From NCBI GenBank assembly GCA_019775845.1, contig JADQAV010000023.1, positions 62,001 through 126,000 of the forward strand: a stretch of 64,000 nt of DNA. Reading direction: 5' to 3'. Numbering within the stretch: position 1 is the stretch's first letter; the number at the start of each line of letters is the position of its first letter. Both the position numbers and the translations under genes were made by a program. The stretch is from Myrmaecium sp. VS I D KN 1 (taxonomy: Eukaryota > Ascomycota > Dothideomycetes > Valsariales > Valsariaceae). Shown one piece after another: positions 22,901 to 35,541 of the stretch. Below the pieces are notes generated by a model, which searched no databases, was not told the origin of the DNA, and worked only from the letters and a program-made list of their open reading frames with translations.

Positions 22901-24333
22901 AAGTCGATAGCCGCCGCACCATCCAGACCCGGCGCGGTTGCAGCGAGGAGATTGCCGTTCTGGTCATGGAGATGTGCAGCGCGGTTGGTCTGCACGCCGA
23001 GGTGGTGAGGGGCTACCTCAAAGCTCCTGGCGAGATTCTGGACCTCGAAATGGTGGCCCGGCCCAACCACTGGTGGAACGCGGTGATCGTGGACGGCGAG
23101 TGGCGGATCATCGACTGCAGCCTCGCGAGCCCGACGAATCCCAAGCGCGGCCGGTACGCCAGCGCCAGCTCGCAGGCGGCCGAGACGTGGTACTTCCTCG
23201 CCCGCCCGATGGAGATCTGCTACACGCACGTCCCGCTCCTGCCGGAGCAGCAGCACATCGTGCCGCCGGTGCCGCACGAGATCCTCATGGCGCTGCCGTG
23301 CGCGTGCCCGCCGTACTTCCGCAACCGCCTCCAGATGGCCGATTTCGACACCAGCCTGCTGACCCTGGAGAACCTGGAGCTCGCGCACATCTACTTCTAC
23401 GTCCCCGAGGAGGTCGAGTGCGTGGCGGAGGTGGAGGCGAAGCAGTTCGTTCAGGATGCTGACGGCGACACGTTTGAGAGTGGAGAGATGGTGAAGAAGC
23501 GCGCGTTGGCGCAGGCTGAGTGGATTGGAGGGAGGAAGCGGTACACGGTGAAGGCGTTGCTGCCGGGGGATGAAGGGCATGGTGTGCTGAAGGTGTATGC
23601 GGGGAGGAGAGGGCTGATGGTGAGTACCAGTATTGATGAAAGAGAGGAGTCGTCTCCAGAGGAAACCATGACTAACTCCCACCAACAGCACTCCATCAAA
23701 TCCAACCCGCACCCGCTCGCCTTCGCCCTCCCCATCACGCACACCGGCTCCAACCCGCCCTACGACTTCCTCCGCCTCCACCCCACGCCCCACGCGACCC
23801 GCCACGACCTCTACGTCGCCCAGCCGCAGTGCTACCGCCTCCCCGCCAACAACACCTTCGTCTTCACCGTCCGCCAACACCCCTCCAGCCTGTCGGGCTC
23901 CTCCTTCAGCCCGCAAATCGGCGGCGTGGGCGGCGTGGGCGGCGTCGGGCGACCGACATCCCCCAACCCCTTCGCCCGCCCCACCTCCGCCCTCTCCACC
24001 CACAGCGTCTCCGTCTCGGGCTCGCAGTACTCGGCCTCGTCCGAAACGTCATCCGCCGCCGCTGCTGCCGGGGGCAAGGGTTCCGCCAGCGGCCCCAAAC
24101 CGGCGAAGCTCGCGATCCAGTCCCCCGGCGGCAAGATCATCCGGCTGCTGCGCAAGGGCCAGGAGCAGCCGGACAGCCGCCCTCGCAGCCGGGACGAGGC
24201 GAGCGGCGAGTGCGCGGACGGGACGGTGTGGGAGACGGTGGTGAAGGTGGGCGAGCGCGGGGTCTGGCGCGGGCTCGTCCTCGCGGACCGCAGCGCGCGC
24301 TGGTGCGTGTTTGCGGAGTGGGAGTGTGTTTGA
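19963..24333 (+). CDS. CYK3: cytokinesis protein 3 (SH3 + degenerate transglutaminase-like domain)
   Basis: Exons 19963-20034, 20155-23619 and 23689-24333; 1393 aa. The first 24 codons (RFPCWVKAVYSWGGE) join TKKDLGFIEGDIIECINAGDGAWWMGRL to make a complete N-terminal SH3 domain (about residues 13-70), ending VGVFPSNFVEIL. A long Pro/Ser-rich linker carries four to five PSPxPYQ repeats (about residues 285-335). The transglutaminase-like domain spans about 870-1020: RRGCSEEIAVL, then NHWWNAVI (His about 996) and IIDCSLASP (Asp about 1011). Aligned to the usual GxCxxYA, the nucleophile position is Ser (about 954), preceded by Cys, so the triad looks incomplete, as known for fungal Cyk3. Cyk3 promotes primary septum formation at the actomyosin ring. 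The last intron (23620-23688) is 69 nt, stop-free and in frame, but has donor GTGAGT and branch CTAAC. Confidence 0.93.
20940..21105 (+). repeat. tandem Pro/Ser-rich coding repeat in CYK3
   Basis: About four to five degenerate units of 12-13 codons, each with the core (R/E)GPSPxPYQ, lie between the SH3 and transglutaminase-like domains. PxxP content makes SH3 or WW ligand function plausible, which is inference. Confidence 0.75.
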
Positions 24334-25631
24334 TTTTTTCCCCTGTGTTCCTTTTTGTGTTTTTCTGTGTGTTGTGTGTGTGTGTTTGTGGGCGTGTATA
24401 ACTCTTTTGTTCTTTCGACTTTTTTTTTCCTTTCTTCTTTCTCAGCGTTATGATATCCACTCTGCGCTTCTTTTGTCTTTTTTTTCGTTCTGTGCCTCCT
24501 CTTTTGTTCTTTTCTTCTCTTGTTTTCTTTACCGGGGCTGGAGATAAAGGAAGGAAGGCAGATAGGAAGAAGGAGGGGGAAGACGACGTTTTTTTGATTT
24601 AATGAGAGGTGTTTTTCCCTTTATTTTCCATTCTGTTTCCTCTGTCCGTCCACCGGTGGGTGTGGGTTGGTACTGTAGGTCGGTGGGTTGATTTGGGGGG
24701 GTGTTGTGGTTGTCTTGTGTAAATATACTTTTCTTTTGGAGACACTGGGATGCATTGCATACGATCGATCGAACGGATGTGGTTCAGTTAGAGTCAGTCT
24801 GGTGGAGCGGATTAGGAGAAGATGCATTGAAAATGGGAGATTGGTTGAAACAAAAACAGAAATGGACCGAAAGGTTGGTCTTCGCTTTCTATATGTTCCT
24901 TCTGTGATCCAGTCCGGCGTCGTCTGCTCCGCCGTGGTCTGCTCCTGCATCCGCCCCACTTTGTGAATTGTGGAATTGGGGGGATCGGGTTCTCGGAGAC
25001 GATGGCTTGATGATAGGTATCAATCTTTCGTTATACCACGGATGAAAGATGGGGATGAGAGCGTGTGATCCTCCTCCCTTTCCTCCTTTTCCTCTTCCTC
25101 CTCCTTCATGACGGATAAGAAGCTGAGCAGGGCCGGCCGTAGCGTTCTGGCCGCGAAAGCAAGGGTGAGCTGGTAGACATGGCGGAAAGACGAGAGACAG
25201 GAGACAGAGCAGGACGACGCAGAAGGGGGCAGATACTGCTCACGCAGTCTCTCATCGAAAAGTATGACGATGGAAGTAGGGATGCCGGTTCATTGCTTCA
25301 ACGTGTTAAGGAATGGAAGGAATCCGGGTTGTTCTCGATTGAGGCGAACAAAAGGATTCAATAAGTCCCATAAGCGAGGAGTATCTCTTGCTTGATGTGT
25401 TTGCGAAGAAAGAATGATCAAGATGGTGAAGAACACGAAGCAAGATGACTATGACATATAGGCGACCGTGAGAGACAAGAAATAACAAATCGATGACTTA
25501 GTAAGCAAGAATAGGTGAAAAAGAAAAAAGATGGTGAAAGGGGATGGAAACCATGTGACTCGACCAGGACAAGGTGCTTGCGCCATGCATCTCTTTCAAG
25601 TAGGTAGTAGTGCATCTTGCAGAGAAAAGGG
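24334..25631. other. intergenic: CYK3 3' UTR and spacer
   Basis: The first 300 nt are T-rich with many TTTT runs, as expected for a 3' UTR and terminator. The rest has short unsupported frames only (61 aa at most on +). No repeats of note. Confidence 0.6.
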
Positions 25632-26251
25632 TTAAGTTACAGGGTATCTGAGCCAAGACATGCCATTTTCCCAGTCGAATGGGATCTGTCCGTAAAAGAA
25701 GTCCGGGGCGCCCACTAGTGCAGCTCCATCATGCCCGAAGGGGTCATAGTCTGGGATCTTAGACATGCCGAAACAGTAAAGCCCATCTAAGGTAAGGAGA
25801 TGGGCGAGATAGGAAGGGACAAGTCGGATTTCGATGTTCAGGAGAGTCTCCGTGCAATACACCTCGCTAGAAGATTAGCTGGCGCTCAAGCTTGGTTGTG
25901 GGTTCTGAGCTTACACATGAATCCGCTATAGGAGTTCCACGTTCTAGTGCCATCCTGGGAGGACGATCTATCACTTCGTCAATGCCTTTGCATGTCATGT
26001 ACACATATGTCAGGACGTACCACTTCCTCTCCCTCAATCGGGATAGCATGCTGGAGACCAGTAGGGGTTGGTGGCGGTTGCGGAGGAGGCGAAGGAGGAT
26101 CTCCACGGGAGCACTGTCTCATGATGGTCATCTGAGAAGGCTTTGGGAAAGTTTCGGTCAAAGTATGGGAGGATTTCGTCTTCTGCTCTACCAGAGCCGC
26201 ATATCGATCTTCCAAATAGGACGGTTGGAACAATTCTACAGCAAACACCAT
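25632..26251 (-). CDS. putative orphan protein, three exons
   Basis: Spliced model read leftward: 26251-26021, 25954-25917, 25866-25632, giving 167 aa. Intron 25867-25916 has donor GTGTAA (or the overlapping GTAAGC), a GCTAAT branch site and TCTAG acceptor; intron 25955-26020 has donor GTACGT and CCCAG acceptor. Phases agree and the joined product reads TWNSYSGFIEVYCTETLLNIEIRL, with a Trp/Tyr/Phe-rich C-terminus (DPFGHDGAALVGAPDFFYGQIPFDWENGMSW). A Pro run (PPSPPPQPPPTP) lies in exon 1. I recognise no family. An alternative start about 225 nt upstream adds a hydrophobic N-terminus. The last two exons are better supported than the first; it could be a decayed gene. Confidence 0.4.
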
Positions 26252-27785
26252 TTCTGTAGATAACGAAAGTATTGAGGTTGTGTAATCGGAGTGACAGCGA
26301 GGAAATATATGATATCTTAGGCAAACAGGCTCAAACGGTGAAGAAGGGCGATGCGATGAAGGACTCATTAAAAAGTGAGAGAACCCGCACTTAAGTAGTC
26401 CGATATGAAGAAGAGTCGCCAAGGTGAATGGCAAGTACAACTCACCGAGAAGCCAAAGGAGCCGCATGCTACGCACTGAGATGGTAGCATTCAGGGCGGG
26501 CTGGTGGAAGAAGGCACGTTGTTCCGTCTCCCGTTAGACAGGGCAGGAACCCGCTCGCACTGGATTCGCAATGTTCACAGTGAGAGATCAACTGTCTCAA
26601 AAAAGGGGTTTGTCCCATCGCTCGCAAGAGGCCATACGCTACGGCAGCTCGGCGGCATCGGGCGGATTGAATGAAATGCAGAGCTCCGTAGCTAGGACGG
26701 CTCTCAACTCATTTTCGTAGTTATCGCCGCCATTCGCGAAGGAAAGGAACGGAGTGCTTCCCGGTCACTTAGAGCGGGCGGATAAGACAGCCGTCGCAAC
26801 TCCAGATGGAGAGGCAGCTGTAGAACGGGGCTATGCCACGGAACGTGGGTGAGCTGTCAAACAGCCTTACTCTCCCGCCATCCAATCCTCGCTCCCGGAA
26901 GTGTTCTGACAGGCTTCCCCGTGTACGACGTTGCTCCCGGTGGACTTCGGCCCAGAGATATGGCTGCCCGTCAAGCCGATGCCTCCACGCCGACGCCCTG
27001 CCCCATACAGTCACAGACACGAGCTGTCATTTCAAGTCGGACCGAGCAAACACGGTGAATTGAAAGCTTTCGGTCGTTCCTCCGTGTCATATGCTCCTTC
27101 GCCGGCAGCCCGAGTACGTTCCGCTCAGGGAGCGGATAGCCAGACGGAGGATATATGGGGGGATGCGTTTCCGGCAAAAGCAAGGTTAGCCGCAGCAATC
27201 CGCCGCTCACGGAGAGAGACATAGCCTAGCGCGTCTGAATGAAGGCAGTCTGGGTGCTCTGGTTTGACTAGGTAGACACCTACCTTGAGGTACTCACAGT
27301 GGAGGTGGATACCTTGGGGGAACCTGGAGGTGGATGGCGGGGAGCGACTCCGGAGGAACCTTCAACCGAACGCCGAGGGACATCCTCAAGCTCCACGGGA
27401 AGCTTCAGCAACAGCACCACCCGGTTTGCGCCAACCAACAGACAATCGTTCAACGCGCCTCGCCGAGCGCGAGAAACCGCACGCCCACTCCCGCGCAGAG
27501 GCAGCCCGCGAACACCAGTGGGGTTCGTACTTGTCTAAAGCACAGCCACGCGTTGCCGATCTCCACTGCATGCGGGAAGCCGTGATGCTTACCGTGACTT
27601 CAACATAGACCCATATCCGTCACCACCCGTGATTGACAGTCGGTAGCACACGGCTGGGCAACGGCTTACTGTGTGACTTCGCACGCCTGCTTCAGACAAA
27701 CACCTTCGCTGCCGGACGTTCCCCCGTATAGACCACGCGCCGAGAACAACGCGAGCTCATTCGCCCCAACCATATACCACACCAG
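26252..27785. other. intergenic, no supported gene; TAF6 promoter at right end
   Basis: About 1.5 kb. Several overlapping short frames on the + strand at 27285-27608, none with motifs. I see no repeats. The last few hundred bases must hold the TAF6 promoter. Confidence 0.55.
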
Positions 27786-29284
27786 ATGTCTGTGTGGAAT
27801 CCGGATAATATCCGCGATGTCGCGGAGGCTGTGGGGATAGGGTCATTGAGCGACACCGTCGCCGAGGAGCTTGCGCGCGACGTGGAGTTCCGCATAGGAC
27901 TGGTGCTGGAAGAGGCGCTCAAGTTCATGAGGCATGCGAAGCGTACGCATCTGCGAACAGACGACATATCGCAAGCGCTACGGATGCTGAATGTGGAACC
28001 GCTTTATGGCTATGATTCAACAAGACCATTACGATTCGGCGAGGCTTCGCTGGGCCCTGGCCAACCCCTATACTACGTCGAAGACGAGGAGGTGGATTTC
28101 GAAAAGTTGATCAACGCGCCGCTGCCCAAGGTACCGCGAGAGATCAGCTTCACAGGTAACGCACCCCCCCATCGCTAGAAACCTTGTCATTTCATCGACT
28201 GACGTTGTTCGCAACAGCACACTGGCTAGCCGTGGAAGGCGTCCAACCTTCCATCCCGCAGAACCCCACGTCGGCGGAATCACAAAATCGCGAGCTTCTG
28301 CCGAAGGGACCGGGAGCCAACCCGTTCCTGGCTGCCGCCGCAGGCAACGACAATGTCTCCGTCAAGCCGCTGGTCAAGCAAGTTCTGAGCAAAGAATCGA
28401 TCGAACTGTCCAACCGACTGTTCAGCGCGCTCGTTGACGAGACCAACGACGAATGGCGGAATGCAGCCCTTACGTCTCTCCGCACCGACCCCACCATACA
28501 CCAGCTCGTGCCATATTTCATCGAGTTTGTCGCCGACAAGGTGACACACAATCTCAAAGACCTTTTCATTTTGAACAGCATGATGAGTGCCGTCGCCGCT
28601 CTCCTTGAAAATCCCACCATCATGCTCGACATGTACATCGCCTATCTCGTCGCTCCCGTGCTCACCTGTCTCGTCGGCAAGCGACTCGGCCCTGCTCCCA
28701 CTACAGCCAACAACAACCACAGCACCTCCTCCGAAACCACCTCCCTCACCAACGGCACCTCAACCTCCTCCCGCGTCAGCATCCCCCACTTCGCCCTCCG
28801 GGACCTCGCCGCCAGCATCCTCGCCCGCATCGCCCGCCGCTACGCCGCCACCTCGCGCGCCCTCAAGCCCAAGCTCGCCCGCTCCTGCCTCAAGAACTTC
28901 CTCGACCCCAACAAGCCCCTCGGGACGCACTACGGTGCCATCATCGGCCTCGTCGGCATCGCCGGCGCCGAGGGCGTCCGCCAGCTCGTCTTTCCCAACC
29001 TCCGGCACTTCGACTTCATCCTCGCCGAGGCGCTGGCCTCCGGCGACGAGGTCAAGAAGGCCGAGGCCGAGGGCGTCGTCCAGGCCCTCCTCGGCGCGCT
29101 CGAGCTGCTCGTCAAAGACGGTGTCGGCCTCGGCGGCGCGGCCGTTAATGGCCCGAGCGTGGTTGATGACGCGACTAGGGAGAAGCTGAAGGAGAAGGTC
29201 GGTACCGTGCTTGGCGAGCGGGTCGCGAGGGAGAACAAGCCCCGTCTGACGGCCGCGGTTCTGGATACGCCCGTGGAGTTTTGA
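27786..29284 (+). CDS. TAF6: TBP-associated factor 6 (TFIID/SAGA subunit)
   Basis: Exons 27786-28155 and 28218-29284, intron 28156-28217 (donor GTAACG, branch CTGAC, acceptor CAACAG); 478 aa. Residues 1-70 form the TAF6 histone fold: [19 protein letters not shown], then [23 protein letters not shown], pairing in the family with TAF9. The linker [14 protein letters not shown] and the splice-spanning [21 protein letters not shown] are diagnostic. The C-terminal half carries the TAF6 HEAT region ([25 protein letters not shown]-type, [27 protein letters not shown]). Role: core promoter recognition in TFIID and SAGA. A low-complexity Ser/Thr/Asn insert lies near residues 290-310. It converges on SAR1. 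Confidence 0.96.
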
Positions 29285-29960
29285 ACGGTGTTCCGTGTGT
29301 GAGCTAGGTCTCTTCCTTTCTTGGTTCATCAGGACGATCCGGAGTATTTCGCGTTTGGGGAAAAAAAAGAAGGGAGGTGTCAGTGTCGAGGGTGACTAGG
29401 ATTGACGTTTGTGTTCAGTTTCTTGGTTCATAGGCCGAAAGGTTGGCCTAGCCTGGATCGGCTGGGTGCATGCATGCATGTTTCGGCGTTGACTTTCTGC
29501 TGTTGCTCTATGCGAACTAAGATGATATCCTAGCTTTTTCCATGTATAATGAATTGTTCTGTAGAAGAAAACACTATGATGTACGAGACTGCAGGATCTT
29601 CCAAATCTTTATAGTGTTTATCGTAGGAAAATGTTTAACGAATTAATGATGAGATTTGTTTATATCGACGACTTCGGAGATTGAAGACACACACTGTGAG
29701 ACAACCAAAACGCCCGCTGCCATCAAAAATAGTCTGTCGCAATCAGAGAAAAAAAGCAAACATTCCTCTCCTCATATGGTCCGGGTGCAGTCCATGAAGG
29801 AGATTACGGTCTTGCGTTCCATTTCCCTCCTGGGCTCCCGTATTTGCAGTTTCATGCAGGGAGAGGACCATATGGTATATGACAGACCAAACTATACCGC
29901 ATTTTGTTCTCCCGTATCCGCAAAGTCGCTTGGGCGGTTCGAAGTACGTGCATTCTCACC
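29285..29960. other. convergent intergenic region TAF6/SAR1
   Basis: 676 nt shared by two 3' ends. AT-rich with several TTTA/TATAA stretches suited to bidirectional polyadenylation. No supported frame. Confidence 0.6.
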
Positions 29961-30881
<921 letters not shown>

Positions 30882-32804
30882 GGTGAAAGATCTGAAAGCT
30901 GATCTGGGGAGTGATGTATGCTTGCTGCCAGGAAAGTGTACCTATCTGTAAGTGAGGTGACGGTCGCCGAGCCCATGTCCAGCGCCTTCTTGGCGCCACC
31001 TTGCCTGTTTTCGCACGGGCACAATCCTTGTCTGCCGGCATCACAGACCTCAGGCAGAAACGACATCAAAGATACGCCTTTGAGACGCCGTACATTGGCT
31101 TGATAGCCTTATAACTTCTTTGGCCTTTCATTGTGCTTATGCTTTCTTTCCAAGCCCCTCCTTTCGCTCTGTTAGTTGATCTATCTCAGGAGAGGCCAAG
31201 GGCATTTTCTGACTTGTTCATCGATGATGCTCAACTTGAGAAAGCGGTAACGACACTTACCTGTCCAACATCCCTAACACTTCGGTCATCCCCTTCTAAA
31301 AACCCTGGACGAGCATGAATTGGAAGGTTAGAAGGATTACTGGCGAGTCTTGAACTCGGGGAACTAACTTCAAAAGCATCTGATAATTCATCCTTCAGGG
31401 CTACGACAGACTTGAAAGATTAGGTTGACGAACAGAGCTCTCTGAAAAGTCCGCTGTACCCCTGAACTCAGCTAAAGGACCTGCAAATTGGTATTGCAAT
31501 CTTTATCTCACCAGATTTACCGCCATCTCGAAGGACACTCGAACTTGGCTGGGAGCCTTCGCCATCTGTACGGGGATTTCCTCTCCTCTCGGGGGCCTTT
31601 CCACCCTCTATTACCATCCGACAACTTCAACACAAAATACGAGCATATCATACGCCGATCGATGAATGGTGGGAGTACTGCCAGTTGTGCTTCTTATCAT
31701 TAGACTGCAGTCATATATGCAGATTAATGCTTTCATAGGAGATCTCCGTTACGGAGTCCAGGTTGCCAGCCTGGCGATATCTAGGTAAGTCATACGTAAC
31801 GTTGGCAGCAGAGCCTAATATTTCAGTCTTTGGTTGGATCTGAACTCTACCAGATTATAAGCTGGATATAGGTATTTTGCTTGGTATCTCTCCCGGTGCT
31901 CCTGGTCGTGTAATATCGGTGCCTGTTTCCACTGTGGTTGGGGGCAGCCCTTGTCTTCTCAGGATTCAGGCTGCTATTCTAAGTTCAGCGTATTTGGGAG
32001 AGTGATCGTTTAAAGGCGGGCGGTTTTCACAATCCGTCTTATCTGGATACTTGCTTGAGTGCTCTGAGCTTGATCATTCTCTGGATAAATCCTCATCTTG
32101 GGATCGAAACCACTCATCAGCGGAAATTCGCACAGCAATAAGAGTAGTAAACAGCAGTCTACAGTCCGCTATGGCCAAGACCGGTTATATAATAGCTAGG
32201 TAGGCAGCTACAGTACATCCCGGTCTTCAAACACGGCACAAATGCAAAGCTATTTCTATTTTTCTCATCATAGCTCTTCTCCATTTCACCATTCAACGCC
32301 AATAGCAGGGAACTGCTCGACATTCACCTACCGCAGCACGCAATCAAGCACGAAAAAGGGCTTTGACTCAGACCAATGCCTGCTTCAGCGAATGCAATGC
32401 GTAAACTTATCGGCGAAGTGGATGTTAACCTGATAACTGGTGTTGCGGGGTGCGGGGTGTGGATGACTTGAATGGCCCAATCCGCGAGCTCGCTTACGTC
32501 TTCAGCCTTCCCTGGGCGATCCTAGGCTTCACATCAAATCATCCCGCAATGGCGCGATGGTCTGTTTGCGAATGCTATCACTTCATTCGCCAACTCAGCT
32601 TTGTCTCATCGAGACGCCGACGGTTAAATCGGCAGCAGCCGTACCATCGAAACCGAGACCGAAGATGGGGGTCCTGATACTATTCCGTGTCTCATTTTGC
32701 GGGGTTGAAGAATCGGAGTATAAAAGCTATGGACGACCCAATGACTTGGCTGATCACGCTGCAGCTCTTCTCCTCAATCAATCAGATATTCATAATCTAA
32801 CAAG
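30882..32804. other. 1.9 kb intergenic region, no supported gene
   Basis: Lies between divergent genes SAR1 and the dioxygenase. Base composition is more AT-rich than flanking genes. Short frames only (75 aa or fewer with no motifs, one of 106 aa overlapping the dioxygenase start). The right end has the dioxygenase TATA box. Confidence 0.55.
32719..32726 (+). promoter_or_regulatory. TATA box of dioxygenase gene
   Basis: TATAAAAG, 79 nt upstream of the start codon, a perfect match to the eukaryotic consensus at a sensible distance. TATA promoters in fungi often mark inducible genes. Confidence 0.7.
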
Positions 32805-34106
32805 ATGGCTACTGAAACTACCACACAGGAGGTTCCCTCTGTCAAACTTCAACAACCCACTCACCGTGAGCCGTTAAAGCTCAAAGGTGTGCTCGAGCAA
32901 TACGAATACTTCGACGTCACCCCGGTCATCGGCCGTGAGTTTGTGAATGTCAACCTGAAAGACTGGCTACGAGCTCCCAATGCCGATGAGTTGATCCGCG
33001 ACCTCGCGATTACCAGTAAGGCATCCAACAGTAGCGATAGCGAGCCTCTACTAACATCGAGCCAGTCTCACAGCGCGGTGTCGTCTTCTTCCGGAAGCAA
33101 GATGATGTGGACAACGAGCTGCAGAAGGAACTGGTCCAGCGTCTGGGAGAGCTCTCTGGCAAGCCTGAGTCATCCAAGCTGCATATCCATCCGATCAGCA
33201 ACTCCGGGCGCAGACTGGGCGGAAAGGACGATGAAATCAGCGTCATCAGCTCGGAGCAAGCCAAGGAGATCTACAAGTCGAGAAGGGAGCGCCTGCTAGG
33301 GAAGAAGCAGAGCGCAAAGCAGGGCTGGCACTCGGACATCACTTTCGAGAAAGTTCCCAGTGACTATGCCTTGCTCCGCTTGACCCAGCTGCCGAAGACT
33401 GGTGGAGGTCAGTGGTCGTACCCTAGAAGACTGCCACGACTTCTGTTAACATAAAACACCAGACACCCTTTGGGCATCCGGCTACGAAGTTTACGACCGC
33501 ATCACCCCGCCCTACCAGAAGTTCCTCGAAACCCTGACGGCGACATATTCACAGCCCGTGTTCAACGAGTCCGCCAAAGAGAACGGCTTCGAACTGTACA
33601 GCAAGCCTCGAGGCTCGCCCGAGAACGTCGGCACCGACCTGACCGCCGTCCACCCGGTGATTCGCACCAACCCGGTCACGGGCTGGAAAAGCGTGTTCGC
33701 CGTCGGCCACCATGTCCAGAAGATAAATGATCTGAGCGACGCGGAAAGCAAGCACTTGCTTGAGTGGTTCGTGAACCTCATCGTGGACAACCACGACCTG
33801 CAAGTGCGCCACCGGTGGCAGAATGTCAACGACCTGGGTAAGCAAGAGAATTCTCCACGCAGTAATGAAATATCTTGCACAAGTCTTGCAAAGCTAACCC
33901 GAGTTGATGTAGCTATTTGGGACAACCGGAGTGTCTACCACACCGCGACATATGACTACGACGGCCTTGGACCGAGGACTGGTCAGCGAGCGGTCAGCTT
34001 GGGCGAGAAACCTTACCTGGATCCTTTGAGCTCATCAAGGACGGTGGAGTTGGCGAAGGAGCTGGAGAATGCAGAGAAGAAGGTGCCGCTGGAGGTGCAA
34101 TCATAG
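32805..34106 (+). CDS. TauD/TfdA-family Fe(II)/2-oxoglutarate dioxygenase
   Basis: Exons 32805-33015, 33066-33407, 33463-33837 and 33913-34106; 373 aa. Joins give ISQRGVVFFRKQ at the first junction, TGGDTLWASGYEVYDR at the second and DLAIWDNRSVYHTATYDY at the third, all classic blocks of fungal alpha-ketoglutarate-dependent sulfonate/taurine dioxygenases. The Fe ligands are visible: HxD in GWHSDITFE and the distal His in SVYHTATYD; the 2-oxoglutarate arginine is likely the Arg in PRTGQRAVSL. HPVIRTNPVTGWKSVFAVG is also typical. Substrate cannot be told from sequence (sulfonate esters, phenoxyacids or others). Single gene with no visible transporter partner. It converges on the next gene with a 232-nt spacer. 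Confidence 0.93.
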
Positions 34107-34338
34107 ATTCGAGTTAGGAAGCAAGAGCACTGGACATGCTACAGCAGCACGTAATTTTAGCACTTGATTGTATGCAAAGTGCTTTTTTCCCGCACAAATT
34201 GATTTGATTGCTACTTATCCTTTATAGGTTACTGAAGACAGAGGGCCCTATCTTAGAGCTTCCCGTGCCCTGAGCCTTTGTTCTTGGGCCTTGACTACGC
34301 TGAATCAGGTACAAGGCAAAGAGCCCGACCATGACTGC

Positions 34339-35541
34339 TCAGAATTCGTCCGTATTTCGCTCTTCGTCCTTTGTGCCATCCATATCCAAGTCTTCCAACG
34401 TTTCTCCAAGGACCTCAACCTCATCAGAGTCCGTCAGCACTAATCCCGCTTCGCCCATACCGCCCTCATACTCCTCATTCTCCACGGACTGCGAGTTCAC
34501 AAAGTATTTATCATCCTGCAGCCTGCCGATACGAAGGTAGTACAGGTAATCAAGGGCTCCTACCTGCATTTTGAAACCCTTCATCCACGGCTCATCCGCT
34601 TCCCCGTTACAGAAGTCATACTCAGAACTCCAAGTCGAAATGTAGCGACCCAGATCATTTATCTCCATATGCAGAGCTGTGAGGCGGCCGTTGTCCGCCC
34701 CTTCGCGGTTCTCCGCATTGGGCCACAGTGGAACAAACTGCGTGACGGTCTCCGATTGAATGATGAAAACGCGAGACTCCCGCGAGAAGTAATACTTCGT
34801 GGCAGTGGCCGGTGAAGGGAAAGGGACCACATCTGGAATGCTGCGTAGGGCGTCCGGGTCAGTGGTCGTGATAATCTGCGCGGTTGGATGAGGAACGACA
34901 AGGTGCTTTGGTAGTCGCAACCAGTACAAAGGTCCGATCTCTTTGCGCAACTGGGCGAGCTGGAAGTGGATTTCGTCCAAGTCAAAAGCGTCGAGGAGCC
35001 AATGCAGCATCTCCTCTTCGGCGACCTCGATGGGAATGAAATCGACTTCTTTGTAATGTGTCAGGTAGGCGTCCTTCAGTATCTTGGCGTGGTCATCGAA
35101 GCCGTGCTGGAACAGGTACCATGTCACCGCTTTTGCCCACTCTTGAGGAACCCACAGCCGCTCTAGGCCGTCCAGAGGGAATTGGTAGTTTGCGCTGCCA
35201 ATAGTAACCTCCGGAAGCGGGAGAAACTGGTCTGTCTTAGGCGGCTTGAAGCTCGGCACGAAGGTTCCAACTCCCGGATCACGCTCGAGGACAATAGCAG
35301 TATCGCGGAGTTTACCTGCTGTTTCGAGATCGTCAGACATGAACTCCCGGAAAGCGCGCATCCGTAGGTTATCACGGTGCATTGCGGTTCTGCTATTTGC
35401 ACTATTGCCAACCCCGGTGACGAGGAATGCTTCATCCGGATGTGAGACGGTGTATGAGCTGCAAGAGTCAACAGAGCTTGCGATAGAGCCGACACCGTCT
35501 CCCACGTCAGCAGCAAGAGACTTGACTGTGGAAGCCATCAC
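34339..35541 (-). CDS. conserved-looking protein of unknown function, intronless
   Basis: 400 aa, starting MMASTVKSL; the second Met is an equally good start. No family recognised. It reads as a soluble globular protein with no signal peptide or membrane segment: FPLDGLERLWVPQEWAKAVTWYLFQHGFDDHAKILKDAYLTHY, YYFSRESRVFIIQSETVTQFVPLW and a C-terminal acidic tail rich in Glu/Asp. The layout (helical N-terminal part and an aromatic beta-rich C-terminal part) recalls SMI1/KNR4-like immunity or scaffold folds, but I see no decisive motif. It ends 232 nt from the convergent dioxygenase and starts 534 nt from the stop of SSL2 on the same strand. Confidence 0.8.
   Translation of the reverse strand: MMASTVKSLAADVGDGVGSIASSVDSCSSYTVSHPDEAFLVTGVGNSANSRTAMHRDNLRMRAFREFMSDDLETAGKLRDTAIVLERDPGVGTFVPSFKPPKTDQFLPLPEVTIGSANYQFPLDGLERLWVPQEWAKAVTWYLFQHGFDDHAKILKDAYLTHYKEVDFIPIEVAEEEMLHWLLDAFDLDEIHFQLAQLRKEIGPLYWLRLPKHLVVPHPTAQIITTTDPDALRSIPDVVPFPSPATATKYYFSRESRVFIIQSETVTQFVPLWPNAENREGADNGRLTALHMEINDLGRYISTWSSEYDFCNGEADEPWMKGFKMQVGALDYLYYLRIGRLQDDKYFVNSQSVENEEYEGGMGEAGLVLTDSDEVEVLGETLEDLDMDGTKDEERNTDEF

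Noticed and set aside
27285-27608. Three overlapping + frames upstream of TAF6
   Set aside because: All three frames open by chance in a GC-rich segment; none has recognisable motifs.
31320-31380. T-arm-like GAGTTCAAGACTC on the minus strand suggesting a tRNA
   Set aside because: No matching acceptor stem or anticodon arm within a tRNA length; stem only four pairs.
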